This document shows positions 36,692 through 44,285 of a DNA stretch of 64,000 bases, piece by piece. The stretch is taken from contig NZ_JAJGNI010000001.1 in assembly GCF_020781975.1 (NCBI RefSeq), positions 310,001 to 374,000 of the forward strand. Direction: 5' to 3'. A program made the position numbers and the translations under genes. The stretch comes from Microbacterium schleiferi. Its GTDB lineage: Bacteria > Actinomycetota > Actinomycetes > Actinomycetales > Microbacteriaceae. Under the pieces are notes generated by a model. It was not told the DNA's origin. It saw only the letters and a program-made list of their open reading frames with translations, and searched no databases. Every line of letters begins with the position of its first letter. The first letter of the stretch is position 1.

Positions 36692-37663
36692 TCAGCCCGC
36701 CTCACGCGCGAGGTTCCGTCTCGGGCGGTGTGAGTGAGACGTGAGGGTGGCGAGCATGGCGGGTACGGGTGGCCGGATGCGGCGCACGCCGCTTGCCTCG
36801 AGCGTTCGTCGCAGGGGCTCGGCGCGCATGGCGTCGTTCCAGTCCCAGCGCGCGAAGCCGCGCAGGTGGCGACGTAGGCGGTCTTCGCGGCGCTTCTCAG
36901 CGGCAAGGTCCGCGGGGGTGCGGTACTTGCCGTATCCGTCGGACTCTCCGGCGATGTCGGAGCGCGGCCAATAGAAGTCGCAACGGTCGTTCTGCCCTTC
37001 GAAGTGGAACGGGTGCTGGAGCTCAGGTTCCTCGTACCCCAGCCAGCCGATGACCGCGCGGCTGACCGATTCGCCGACGCTCTCGGAGCGTGGATCGGCG
37101 TGTTCAATGGCCCATGCGCATCGGCGGCGGTGACGGCGATCCACCTGCAGCAAGAAGGCGTCACGAATCTCCGCGATGGTGCACAGACCGAGTTGACGCT
37201 TGCCGATCGTCGCGTCCACGGCCGCCAAGCCCCACGCGGGCGGAAGGGCGCGGGCCAGGGCGACCGCGGTGTCAGCCGGAGCAGTAAGCAGGAGGCCCCC
37301 TGTCTCCACGAAACGCGACGTCGTGAGGCTCGCGTGTCGAACGACATCGCCTACCCGGTGCGAGCGCGTCGCCTGGCCATCCAAGAGATGGATGTCGCGA
37401 GGTTCACCGAATATCGGCTGACCCCAGAGGGCAGCGGCAGACTCACGGCAGAACAACGCGTCCGGTCGGAGCAGCGCGACGGCGTGGACGCGTGCGAGGT
37501 AGCGATCCCACGGCGCGAGAGTGCGCCAGGCCGCCGCATCCGCCCATACGCCGTGTCGTACGGGCACCAGCGTGCGGTCATCACGCGGTCGAGCTGTTGG
37601 CGCGGCATCCGATGCAACGTGAAGGACAACGGGACTCGGAGCAATCGCGAGCTTGGGTGGCAT
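36692..37663 (-). CDS. Hypothetical protein, AbiEi-like N-terminus and endonuclease-fold C-terminus
   Basis: A 323-residue protein. The N-terminal part (LVPVRHGVWADAAAWRTLAPWDRYLARVHAVALL...CRESAAALWGQPIFGEP) resembles the helical/winged region of AbiEi-type and DUF559-associated actinobacterial proteins. The C-terminal part (RCDFYWPRSDIAGESDGYGKYRTPADLAAEKRREDRLR) has the D-(x)n-E-x-D-G-x-x-K layout of VSR/DUF559-type PD-(D/E)XK nucleases. No cognate toxin gene lies beside it. Such orphan genes are common in Microbacteriaceae and their role is unknown. The 192 bp upstream, up to 37855, hold no gene that I can support. Confidence 0.65.
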   Translation of the reverse strand: MPPKLAIAPSPVVLHVASDAAPTARPRDDRTLVPVRHGVWADAAAWRTLAPWDRYLARVHAVALLRPDALFCRESAAALWGQPIFGEPRDIHLLDGQATRSHRVGDVVRHASLTTSRFVETGGLLLTAPADTAVALARALPPAWGLAAVDATIGKRQLGLCTIAEIRDAFLLQVDRRHRRRCAWAIEHADPRSESVGESVSRAVIGWLGYEEPELQHPFHFEGQNDRCDFYWPRSDIAGESDGYGKYRTPADLAAEKRREDRLRRHLRGFARWDWNDAMRAEPLRRTLEASGVRRIRPPVPAMLATLTSHSHRPRRNLAREAG

Positions 37664-37855
37664 CCTTCATCGTCGGCAGTTCCCCACCTACCCATTCCGG
37701 GCAACGCCCCCATCGGTGGACAACCCTCACGCCCCTCTTCCCGTGGAGGATCCCCGCTCCCGGCCACCCCGCTCCGTGAGACGTGCACTCGCGCGAGGGA
37801 CGTGCCCCCGTGCGTCGCGCCAGGCTGTGTCTCACGGCATCAGCGGCGGGCGAGG

Positions 37856-38695
37856 CTAAAAGACGCCGGGGAAGAGGGTTACCGCGAGGGGGTAGCCGAT
37901 GAAGGCGACGATGTCGATGAGGGTGTGGGCGATCACGAGGGGCATGACCCGGCCCCACCGGCGGTAGCACCAGCCGAAGACGACACCCATCGCGAAGTTG
38001 CCGACGGTCGCACCGAAGCCCTGGTACGCGTGATAGGCGGCGCGAAGACCGGCGGTCGTCAGGATGATCGCCCACCAGTTCCAGCCGAACCGGCGGAGGC
38101 GATCGAACAGGTAGCCCAGAAAGATGACCTCCTCGGTCAGCCCCGCCCGTAGCGCCGCCAGCATCAGTAACGGCACGGTCCACCACGCGGCATCCAGCGG
38201 CGACGCGCTCACCTGCAGCGTGATCCCGAGCGCGCGGCCCGCGACGTAGAGGGCGAGCCCCGGGATGCCGATCACGGCGCCCAGGAGCAGAGCGCGGCCG
38301 GCATCGCCACCGAACCGCGAGAAGTCCAGACCGATGCGCCGCAGCGCGTTGGACCCCGGCTCCCACAGCAGGTAGATGACCAACGCGACCAGCGCCAGGC
38401 CGAAGAAGATGTTCAAGAACTGGTAGAGCGCATTCCACAGCGCTTCGGCGTCCCGATTGGGGTTGAGCTGGGTCTGCTGCTGCGCGAGAGTCTGGTTCTC
38501 TTGAGCGGCCCGGATGAGCGACCGTGTGAACGACAGGATGCTGTACAACGCCGACTGGCCGACGGTGATCGCAAGGACGATCCAGACTTCCCACGTCAAG
38601 CGCGTACGTGTTTGCCCGTCAACGGGCGAAACGTTCAGCACTTCGCTCACAACGAGAGGCCGCTTCGGGGGGTGCACCTTGTCAGATTGCCACAT
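37856..38695 (-). CDS. CPBP family intramembrane protease homologue
   Basis: A 279-residue protein with about eight transmembrane helices of the CAAX protease/bacteriocin-processing family. The motif region reads RAGLTEEVIFLGYLFDRL: the Glu-Glu pair is present, but the usual Arg of EExxxR is Leu. The second motif is AAYHAYQGF and the third is HTLIDIVAF, so the metal-type His residues remain. A cytoplasmic N-terminus of about 35 residues precedes TM1. GGGAG lies 5 nt before the ATG. It is divergent from the peptide-binding protein gene. Confidence 0.85.
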   Translation of the reverse strand: MWQSDKVHPPKRPLVVSEVLNVSPVDGQTRTRLTWEVWIVLAITVGQSALYSILSFTRSLIRAAQENQTLAQQQTQLNPNRDAEALWNALYQFLNIFFGLALVALVIYLLWEPGSNALRRIGLDFSRFGGDAGRALLLGAVIGIPGLALYVAGRALGITLQVSASPLDAAWWTVPLLMLAALRAGLTEEVIFLGYLFDRLRRFGWNWWAIILTTAGLRAAYHAYQGFGATVGNFAMGVVFGWCYRRWGRVMPLVIAHTLIDIVAFIGYPLAVTLFPGVF

Positions 38696-38741
38696 GCAAC
38701 TCCCGCCGAGTTAAGGGTATGTAACTTTTCGGCCTCGGGTT

Positions 38742-38770
38742 TTGAACAACTCACAGCGCGCGCTTAGGGT
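38742..38770 (+). promoter_or_regulatory. Promoter of the peptide-binding protein gene
   Basis: TTGAAC (38742-38747) as -35 and TAGGGT (38765-38770) as -10, with a 17-bp spacer, placing the start of transcription near 38777, about 56 nt before the GTG start. This is the clearest -35/-10 pair in the window. Confidence 0.6.
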
Positions 38771-38780
38771 TTTTCCATCC

Positions 38781-38808
38781 GTGCCGGGGTCTCCCATGCC
38801 CCCGGCAC
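38781..38808 (+). other. 5' leader hairpin of the binding-protein mRNA
   Basis: GTGCCGGGG (38781-38789) and CCCCGGCAC (38800-38808) form a 9-bp stem with a 10-nt loop within a few bases of the predicted 5' end, ahead of the AGGAGG site. A 5' stem of this kind can protect an mRNA from decay. Confidence 0.55.
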
Positions 38809-38832
38809 ATAACCCCTTGCACAGGAGGAAAT

Positions 38833-40701
38833 GTGAAGATCGCACGTCTTGCGGCGGGCGTAGGCGTCGTTGCGGTGGGAGCACTCGTGCTCGCCGGCTG
38901 CAGCAACCCCTACCAGTCGGATGTCGTGGAGAACTCCGAGGTCACCGTTGCGTACAACGAGGGCTTCTTCCACTTCAATGACGACAGCTCCGCTGGCAAC
39001 AACACCGCCAACGGCAACATCAAGTACATGACCGACACGACGTTCGGTTACTACAACAACACTCCCGAGTGGGTGCGCAACACCGACTTCGGGTCCTATG
39101 AGGTCGTCAGCGAAGACCCGCTGACGGTCGAGTACACGATCACCGCTGACGCGGTGTGGTCTGACGGTGTGCCGATCGACGAGGCAGACATGCTGCTGCA
39201 GTGGGCGGCGATCTCCGGAAACGTCAGCGACGCGTTCTCGCCCGCTGCCACCACTGGCTACAACCTGATCACCCAGACCCCCGAGACCGGCGACAAGACG
39301 ATCACCCTCGTCTACGACGAGCCCTACGTGGACTGGGAGCTCGTGAGCCCCCTCGGCGTGTCGGCCCACGGCACGTACGCGCTCGCGTTCCCCGACGAGT
39401 ACGCCGACGTGCAGGCTGCCTGGGACACCTACTCGGCTTCGGGCGAGCAGGGCGACTGGGATGCCTACAGTGAGGCGGCCAAGAGCTTCGCTGAGACCGC
39501 CAAGCAGAAGGTGGTCGACGCGATCACCAACGGTGATGACGCAGTCCTCGATGCCCTCGGCACGGCATGGGGCGACGCGTATGCGTACACCTCGCTGCCT
39601 GACAGCCCGGCTGCGGCGCTCACCAGCGGTGCCTACACGATCGAGGAGACGGCTGAGGACCAGTACACGACCCTCGTCGCCAACCCGCTCTACACATGGG
39701 GACCCTCGCCGAAGTTCGAGCGCATCACCGTTCGTGCGATCGGCGACTCGACCACCGCGCTGCAGGCCCTCGAGGCCGGCGAGCTCGACATCTGGACGGG
39801 CCAGCCCACCGCTGACATCCTCCAGGTCGCTGAGGGTATCTCGACCGCCGAGGTCCAGACCGGTGTGCAGGCTTCGCACGAGCACGTCGACCTGACCGTC
39901 AACAACGGCGGCCCGTTCGACCCGGCCACCTACGGTGGCGACGAGGCGAAGGCTCTGGCCGTTCGCCAGGCGTTCCTGAAGACGATCCCGCGCCAGGAGA
40001 TCGTCGACAAGATCATCGTTCCGCTCAACCCCGACGCTGTGGTTCGCAACGCGAACCTCGTGAGCGCGGCTGACACGGTTCGTTACCCGATCCTCACGGC
40101 AGACAACGGCTCGGCCGACTACACGGATGTCGACATCGAGGGTGCCAAGCAGCTCCTCGCCGACGCCGGTGTCACCACGCCGGTCGAGGTCGGCTTCTGG
40201 TACCCCGAGGGCAACGTCCGTCGTGGCCAGGAATTCGAGCTCATCTCGGCATCGGCAGCTCAGGCGGGCTTCCAGCTCGTCGACCAGAGCGAGCCGAACT
40301 GGGAGTTCACCGACCCGTCGATCAACCCGATCAACCCGCACGACGCTGTGATCTTCGCCTGGTCGCAGACCAGCCTCGCCGTGGGTGGCTCGGACCAGAT
40401 CTACGCCTGCTACGACTTCGCAGCACCGGACACCAAGGGTGGCAACTACAACGGCTACTGCAACGAGGACGTCACGTCCGCGCTGCAGACGCTGAACGTC
40501 ACCTCGGACTACGACGCCCAGACCGACCTGCTCAACCAGGCCGAAATGGGTATCTGGTCGGATGCCGTCACGATCCCGATCTTCCAGTTCCCCGGCCTGC
40601 TCGTCTCGAGCGACCGCGTGAGCGGAGTGAAGGCCATGCCGCTGAGCCCGGACTACTTCTGGAACTTCTGGGAGTGGGCCCCGGTCGACGCTGAGGGTTG
40701 A
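38833..40701 (+). CDS. Peptide ABC transporter substrate-binding lipoprotein (family 5)
   Basis: A 622-residue extracytoplasmic solute-binding protein of the OppA/DppA type. The signal peptide ends in lipobox LVLAGC with Cys23. Family-5 features include VAYNEGFFHFNDDS at the front, LTVEYTITADAVWSDGVPIDEADMLLQW, and VDIEGAKQLLADAGV with the late EMGIWSDAVTIPIFQFPG. The start is GTG 38833, 4 nt after AGGAGG; ATG 38831 is out of frame. It leads the permease genes, and its transcript is bracketed by stable hairpins. The peptide substrate is not known. Confidence 0.93.
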   Translation: MKIARLAAGVGVVAVGALVLAGCSNPYQSDVVENSEVTVAYNEGFFHFNDDSSAGNNTANGNIKYMTDTTFGYYNNTPEWVRNTDFGSYEVVSEDPLTVEYTITADAVWSDGVPIDEADMLLQWAAISGNVSDAFSPAATTGYNLITQTPETGDKTITLVYDEPYVDWELVSPLGVSAHGTYALAFPDEYADVQAAWDTYSASGEQGDWDAYSEAAKSFAETAKQKVVDAITNGDDAVLDALGTAWGDAYAYTSLPDSPAAALTSGAYTIEETAEDQYTTLVANPLYTWGPSPKFERITVRAIGDSTTALQALEAGELDIWTGQPTADILQVAEGISTAEVQTGVQASHEHVDLTVNNGGPFDPATYGGDEAKALAVRQAFLKTIPRQEIVDKIIVPLNPDAVVRNANLVSAADTVRYPILTADNGSADYTDVDIEGAKQLLADAGVTTPVEVGFWYPEGNVRRGQEFELISASAAQAGFQLVDQSEPNWEFTDPSINPINPHDAVIFAWSQTSLAVGGSDQIYACYDFAAPDTKGGNYNGYCNEDVTSALQTLNVTSDYDAQTDLLNQAEMGIWSDAVTIPIFQFPGLLVSSDRVSGVKAMPLSPDYFWNFWEWAPVDAEG

Positions 40702-40707
40702 TCCCTC

Positions 40708-40742
40708 CTTCCCCGGACGCGGCTGAGCCGCTTCCGGGGAAG
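40708..40742 (+). terminator. First of three intercistronic hairpins
   Basis: CTTCCCCGGA (40708-40717) pairs with TCCGGGGAAG (40733-40742); inside it GCGGC pairs with GCCGC around TGA. It starts 6 nt after the binding-protein stop codon. No T-tract follows: an mRNA 3' stabiliser or attenuating terminator. Confidence 0.65.
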
Positions 40743-40754
40743 TCGACAACTAGC

Positions 40755-40785
40755 GTGGGCGCCGAGGTGACCCCTCGGCGCCCAC
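40755..40785 (+). terminator. Second of three intercistronic hairpins
   Basis: GTGGGCGCCGAGG (40755-40767) and CCTCGGCGCCCAC (40773-40785) form a perfect 13-bp stem with a 5-nt loop. Confidence 0.65.
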
Positions 40786-40787
40786 AG

Positions 40788-40816
40788 CTGTGTCGCGGCG
40801 ACCGGCCGCGACACAG
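40788..40816 (+). terminator. Third of three intercistronic hairpins
   Basis: CTGTGTCGCGGC (40788-40799) and GCCGCGACACAG (40805-40816) form a perfect 12-bp stem with a 5-nt loop. Confidence 0.65.
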
Positions 40817-40898
40817 CATGCCGTAGTACCTTTGGGCGAAGCTCTGCCCCGAACGGAACATCCATGACACCTGAGTCCGCGAACCCGCGAGGCCGAAC

Positions 40899-42434
40899 GT
40901 GCTGACGTTTCTCCTCAGGCGGCTGGGCGCGATCCTGCTCGTGCTGCTCGTCGCATCCTTCATCGTCTACACCCTCACTGCGATCGGAAGCGACCCGCTC
41001 CGCGACCTTCGTGCTAGTAGCGCACCGAACCGGGAAGAGCAGATCGCCTACCGGATCGAGATCCTCAACCTGGACCTTCCGCCTGTAGTCCGCTACTTCA
41101 CGTGGCTGGGCGGGGCGGCCAAGTGCCTCATTCTGCAGTGCGATCTTGGTGTCGCTTACACGCGCGGCAACCAGCCGGTCACCGAGGCGCTGGCTTCTGC
41201 CGCCGGCGCGACGATCCAGCTTGTGACCGCCGCCACGATCATCGCGATCCTCGTCGGTGTCGCGATCGGTATCATCACGGCGCTTCGCCAGTACAGCGGC
41301 TTCGACTACAGCGTCACCTTCCTCACCTTCATCGTCTACTCGCTCCCGATCTTCTGGGTGGCGGTGCTCCTGAAGGAGTTCGGCGCCATCCGCTTCAACG
41401 AGTTCTTGGCCGATCCCACCGTTACGTGGCTCGCGATCCTCATAACCGGCCTGATATCCGGGGTCGTGTTCATGAGCCTCCTCGGCGGCTCGTGGAAGAC
41501 CAGGTTGATCACCTTCGGCTCTGCCTTCGTCGCAGCAGGTGGACTGCTCTGGTTCCTCGGCATCACCGGATGGTTCGCGACCCCCACGGTCGGGATCATC
41601 GGGGTGATCGTCACCGGCATCGGCGCCGCGGTCGGCGTGACAGCCGTCTCGACGGGTCTTGCCAACCGCCGCGCATTGCTGGCGTCTTTGATCACCGTTG
41701 CGATCTGGATCGCGCTCTACTTCCCGCTCCAGTACCTGTTCTTCTACGTCCCCGAGGGATGGATGCTGATTCTGCTCGGCATCGCCGCCATCGGTATCGG
41801 CATCGTGGTCGGCATCGTGGTCGGTGGCGACGGCAAGCGGGAAGCAGCGCGTACCGCGGCGATCGTCAGCTTCATCACCTTCTTCGTCATCGTCATCGAC
41901 CGGGTCCTGCTGGTCTACCCCGACTACGTCCAGCGGATCCCGCAGAGCGGCGTCATCGCGACGATCGGCTCGCGCACCCCGGGTTTGCAGGGCGACATGT
42001 GGTTCCAGATCCTCGACGGGTTCTCGCACCTGATCCTCCCGACGATCGCTCTGGCCGTCGTGTCGATCGCGGCGTACACGCGGTACACGCGGTCGAGTCT
42101 TCTGGAAGTCATGAATCAGGACTACGTGCGCACCGCACGAGCCAAGGGCCTCACCGAACGCACCGTCGTGGTTCGGCACGCGATGCGCAACGCGCTCATT
42201 CCGATCGCGACGATCATCGCTTTCGACATCGGCGCGCTCATCGGCGGCGCTGTCATCACCGAGACGATCTTCGCCTGGAAGGGCATGGGGTCGTTGTTCG
42301 TGGATGGCCTCGAAAAGGGTGATGTCAACCTCGTGATGGGCTTCTTCGTCGTCACCGGCGTTCTGGCGGTCATCTTCAACCTGATCGCCGACCTTCTCTA
42401 CTCCGCTCTTGACCCACGGATCCGGGTGAACTGA
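40899..42434 (+). CDS. Peptide ABC transporter permease (OppB/DppB type) with a large membrane insert
   Basis: A 511-residue inner-membrane permease; OppB-type proteins are usually 305-340 residues. The N-terminal part (LLRRLGAILLVLLVASFIVYTLT, GATIQLVTAATIIAILVGVAIGI, YSVTFLTFIVYSLPIFWVAVLL) and the C-terminal part with the EAA loop (EVMNQDYVRTARAKGLTERTVVVRHAMRNALIPIATI) are normal. Between them about 190 residues add some six transmembrane helices. The GTG start has GAGG 7 nt upstream. The gene follows the triple hairpins and is 2 nt from the second permease. Confidence 0.92.
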   Translation: MLTFLLRRLGAILLVLLVASFIVYTLTAIGSDPLRDLRASSAPNREEQIAYRIEILNLDLPPVVRYFTWLGGAAKCLILQCDLGVAYTRGNQPVTEALASAAGATIQLVTAATIIAILVGVAIGIITALRQYSGFDYSVTFLTFIVYSLPIFWVAVLLKEFGAIRFNEFLADPTVTWLAILITGLISGVVFMSLLGGSWKTRLITFGSAFVAAGGLLWFLGITGWFATPTVGIIGVIVTGIGAAVGVTAVSTGLANRRALLASLITVAIWIALYFPLQYLFFYVPEGWMLILLGIAAIGIGIVVGIVVGGDGKREAARTAAIVSFITFFVIVIDRVLLVYPDYVQRIPQSGVIATIGSRTPGLQGDMWFQILDGFSHLILPTIALAVVSIAAYTRYTRSSLLEVMNQDYVRTARAKGLTERTVVVRHAMRNALIPIATIIAFDIGALIGGAVITETIFAWKGMGSLFVDGLEKGDVNLVMGFFVVTGVLAVIFNLIADLLYSALDPRIRVN

Positions 42435-42436
42435 CC

Positions 42437-43660
42437 ATGGCGACTTCGCTTCCCACAGATGCGCCCCAGGACCGGGGCTCCGAGCAGACGATTGAGCAGA
42501 AGGCCGTCGCGGGGATGAGCCAGGGGGCGCTCGTGCGCCGCCGATTCTTCCGTCACAAGCTCGCGATGACAGCTCTGGTCATCCTCGTCCTGGTGATACT
42601 CCTGGCCTTCACGTCTGTCGGTACCGTTATCGGCGGAACGGGTAACCTCGAGGCGAACGCCGCTGGCGTGCTCTCGATCAACGGCTGGCGCATCGAGGGC
42701 TGGTGGCCCCTGAACTGGTGGACCGCCTACCCCGTCGTCAACGGTGGGGCTCCGACGATCACCTGGTGGCCGTTCAGCCTCGGTGAGCATCCCTTCGGTC
42801 AGGACACGCTGGGCAAGGACGTGTTCGCGCAGGTCATGCGCGGCACGCAGCAGTCGATCACCGTCATGTTCCTGGTCGGTCTGGTGTCGCTGATCGTCGG
42901 CGTCAGCCTCGGCGCCGTGTCGGGCTACTTCCGCGGATGGTCGGACTCGCTCATCATGCGTTTCACCGACGTCATCATCATCATCCCGATCATCGTGCTC
43001 GGCTCGATCATGGGAAAGCTGTTCGGCGGCAACGCGTTCGTCTTCGGACTCTTCCTCGGCATCCTGAGTTGGACGGGTCTTGCACGTCTCGTGCGCGGCG
43101 ATTTCCTCTCGCTCCGAGAACGCGAGTTCGTGGATGCGGCCCGGGTCGCCGGTGCGAGCAACGCGCGCATCATCTTCCGCCACATCCTGCCCAACGCCGT
43201 CGGTGTCATCATCGTCAACACGACACTGCTCATGAGCGCTGCGGTGCTGACGGAGGCGGCGCTGAGCTTCCTCGGCTTCGGTATCCAGTACCCGGATGTC
43301 TCGCTCGGCCAGATCATCTCCACCTACCGCGAGGCGTTCCGCACGCGCCCGTGGCTGTTCTGGTGGCCGGGTCTGTTCATCATCCTGCTCGCCCTGTGCA
43401 TCAACTTCATCGGTGACGGTCTGCGCGACGCGTTCGACCCGCGTCAGCAGGCGAAGGTGAGCCGCCGCAAGGCCGCGCGCGCCGTTGCTGCGATTCCGTC
43501 GGTGCAGGCTGTCACGATGGTCGAGGGGCCAACCTCGGACTCCGACGCGCCGTACACGGATGAGTTTGGTGCCGAGTCCCAGCTAACCGACCTAGACCAA
43601 CGACCCCGGCGAGGACGACGCCCGGGCGAACGCGGCGACAGGCCGGGTGATCAGCCGTGA
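42437..43660 (+). CDS. Peptide ABC transporter permease (OppC/DppC type)
   Basis: A 407-residue permease partner. It has an N-terminal cytoplasmic stretch, TM1 (KLAMTALVILVLVILLAFTS), a long Trp-rich outside loop ending PFGQDTLGKDVFAQVMRGTQQS, and the EAA loop REREFVDAARVAGASNARIIFRHILPNAVGVIIV. The C-terminal 60 residues are an unusual charged tail (QRPRRGRRPGERGDRPGDQP). ATG 42437 follows 2 nt after the first permease. Its last 10 bp overlap the convergent PH-domain gene. Confidence 0.92.
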   Translation: MATSLPTDAPQDRGSEQTIEQKAVAGMSQGALVRRRFFRHKLAMTALVILVLVILLAFTSVGTVIGGTGNLEANAAGVLSINGWRIEGWWPLNWWTAYPVVNGGAPTITWWPFSLGEHPFGQDTLGKDVFAQVMRGTQQSITVMFLVGLVSLIVGVSLGAVSGYFRGWSDSLIMRFTDVIIIIPIIVLGSIMGKLFGGNAFVFGLFLGILSWTGLARLVRGDFLSLREREFVDAARVAGASNARIIFRHILPNAVGVIIVNTTLLMSAAVLTEAALSFLGFGIQYPDVSLGQIISTYREAFRTRPWLFWWPGLFIILLALCINFIGDGLRDAFDPRQQAKVSRRKAARAVAAIPSVQAVTMVEGPTSDSDAPYTDEFGAESQLTDLDQRPRRGRRPGERGDRPGDQP

Positions 43661-44256
43661 GGCAGCACGAGGCTCGCCACCGCGCCGGCGGCAAGCGCGG
43701 CGGTACCGGCGATCAGCAGCGGATGCCACGTCATGGCAGTTCGGCCGGCGGTCTCGGTGGTGGACGGATCATCCCGTCGATGACGCTCCAGCTCGCGACG
43801 TACGAGCGCGGCAGCATCGCCCGAGGCGGTTCCCTCGGCATCCGACGGGCGGCGCGTGTCGTCATCTCCGGGCGTATGAGTCACGTCGGCGCGCTGCGTC
43901 GAGAGGGCCTGTCGGGCGCCGGGCGCGGGTGCTGCCCAGGCGCGGATGAGTCGGCCGCCGCGCGTGCGGATCGTCAACGCGAAGCGGGAATCGACGCTGT
44001 CGATGTCGCCCCAGGGCACACGGTAGGTGCGAACGATGTTGCTGATCTCGACGAAGCCTTCCGAGACGCGAACGTAGGGGCGCAGGTACAGCAGCCAGGC
44101 GCCCCAGCCCAGCAGCACGACAGGCCACGCCCAGCGGGCCAGGTCGATGAGGCCGCCGTCGACGGCGATGAACACCAGCGCAGCTGCCGAGATCACGAGG
44201 GCAATCGCGGCGATGATCATGCCGCCGCGAGGGCGAAGAGTGACCGGTTCGGGCAT
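43651..44256 (-). CDS. PH-domain-containing small membrane protein
   Basis: A 201-residue protein with two N-terminal transmembrane helices (MIIAAIALVISAAALVFIAV; WAWPVVLLGWGAWLLYL), a short bacterial PH-like domain (VRVSEGFVEISNIVRTYRVPWGDIDSVDSRFALTIRTRGG), a polar linker, and a C-terminal membrane helix (LLIAGTAALAAGAVASLVL). It resembles the bPH_6/CFP-6 type. It lies on the opposite strand between the second permease and the ATPase of the peptide transporter, overlapping the permease end by 10 bp. Confidence 0.75.
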   Translation of the reverse strand: MPEPVTLRPRGGMIIAAIALVISAAALVFIAVDGGLIDLARWAWPVVLLGWGAWLLYLRPYVRVSEGFVEISNIVRTYRVPWGDIDSVDSRFALTIRTRGGRLIRAWAAPAPGARQALSTQRADVTHTPGDDDTRRPSDAEGTASGDAAALVRRELERHRRDDPSTTETAGRTAMTWHPLLIAGTAALAAGAVASLVLPHG

Positions 44257-44285
44257 GCGCCCATCCTGACACGGGAGAACGAACG

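Noticed and set aside
34918..37347. 809-codon open frame antisense to gcvP
   Set aside because: High-GC genomes give long open frames opposite real genes. The translation is Arg/Asp/His-rich without domain structure, and gcvP on the other strand is certain.
38764..40749. 661-codon frame antisense to the peptide-binding protein gene
   Set aside because: Compositional shadow of a certain lipoprotein gene; no ribosome binding site, no recognised motif.
40653..42179. 508-codon frame antisense to the first permease, very rich in Asp, Glu and Arg
   Set aside because: It mirrors the hydrophobic codons of the permease; no plausible protein.
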